This document shows, in pieces, positions 26,082-26,210 of a DNA stretch of 26,210 nt. The notes below the pieces were generated by a model. It saw only the letters and a list, made by a program, of their open reading frames with translations. It was not told the origin of the DNA and searched no databases. The stretch spans positions 1 to 26,210 of the forward strand of contig SMOI01000412.1 of the NCBI GenBank assembly GCA_008000375.1. Reading direction: 5' to 3'. Made by a program: the position numbers and the translations under genes. Position 1 is the first letter of the stretch, and each line of letters begins with the position of its first letter. Source of the stretch: Poteriospumella lacustris. Lineage: Eukaryota; Sar; Chrysophyceae; Chromulinales; Dinobryaceae.

Positions 26082-26210
26082 GGCTGTTTTTGCTGTGTTC
26101 GTTGTGTTCGTTGTGTTCGTTGTGTTCGCTGTGTTCGTTTGAAAGTCGAATGTGTCCAGCACAAACTATGTTTCGAAAATGACAAACCCAGGCGATTCAA
26201 GTGACTGGAC
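26082..26210. promoter_or_regulatory. Leader / upstream region of the NTPase gene
   Basis: On the minus strand an in-frame TAG lies just upstream of the GTG at 26162, so translation starting at 26081 leaves this as 5' leader. Five 9-bp units (plus: CTGTGTTCG / TTGTGTTCG) occupy 26093-26137. Promoter elements cannot be assigned; the window ends here. Confidence 0.45.
26093..26137 (-). repeat. Five 9-bp units in the NTPase leader
   Basis: Units read CGAACACAA or CGAACACAG on the minus strand. They lie just upstream of the chosen ATG; in the coding frame they would give an Asn-Thr repeat. Confidence 0.9.

Noticed and set aside
1-26210. tRNA, rRNA or complete transposon with terminal repeats
   Set aside because: I saw no cloverleaf-like or ribosomal sequence, no reverse transcriptase or transposase, and no paired terminal repeats; a covariance-model search would be needed to exclude small RNAs.

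Overview
This 26.2 kb window comes from the nuclear genome of a unicellular eukaryote. The evidence is short spliceosomal introns (69, 74 and 160 nt, with GT..AG ends that restore reading frames exactly), Kozak-like ATG contexts, widely spaced monocistronic genes, and eukaryotic families (soluble-guanylate-cyclase-type H-NOX/HNOBA module, Ser/Thr kinase, cyclophilin, Crinkler/RHS-type NTPase). Third codon positions are strongly G/C and proteins carry long Ala/Pro/Ser/Asp low-complexity inserts. A eukaryotic hybrid histidine kinase fits an amoeba or another free-living protist; the species cannot be named from the sequence.

Left half (1-17.7 kb), a GC-rich housekeeping and signalling region: (i) a Sel1-repeat protein on the minus strand, running off the left edge and split by a 74-nt intron; (ii) divergent from it, a 1495-residue single-exon protein joining an H-NOX haem domain, an HNOBA domain, a signalling helix, histidine kinase domains and a receiver; (iii) 1.7 kb of pyrimidine-skewed DNA without a convincing gene; (iv) a 70-residue spliced membrane protein (minus); (v) a Ser/Thr protein kinase; (vi) a 101-residue probable mitochondrial membrane protein; (vii) a large secretory-pathway protein with a GT23/fucosyltransferase-like C-terminus; (viii) a cyclophilin (minus); (ix) a DUF1349-like protein.

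Right part (17.7-26.2 kb), a compositionally different island with relaxed codon use, richer in A/T between about 17.7 and 22 kb: a spliced trypsin-like protease, a coiled-coil PD-(D/E)XK-type nuclease with an apparent C-terminal frameshift, and, convergent to them, a 1252-residue Crinkler/RHS-type NTPase with a C-terminal D..QxK restrictase-like motif interrupted by a 342-bp tandem duplication. Protease, nuclease and NTPase side by side look like a conflict/effector locus; splice signals even allow the protease and nuclease to be one transcript.

The most interesting items are the H-NOX/HNOBA hybrid histidine kinase, which looks like a guanylate-cyclase sensor half wired to a phosphorelay instead of a cyclase, and the protease-nuclease-NTPase island.
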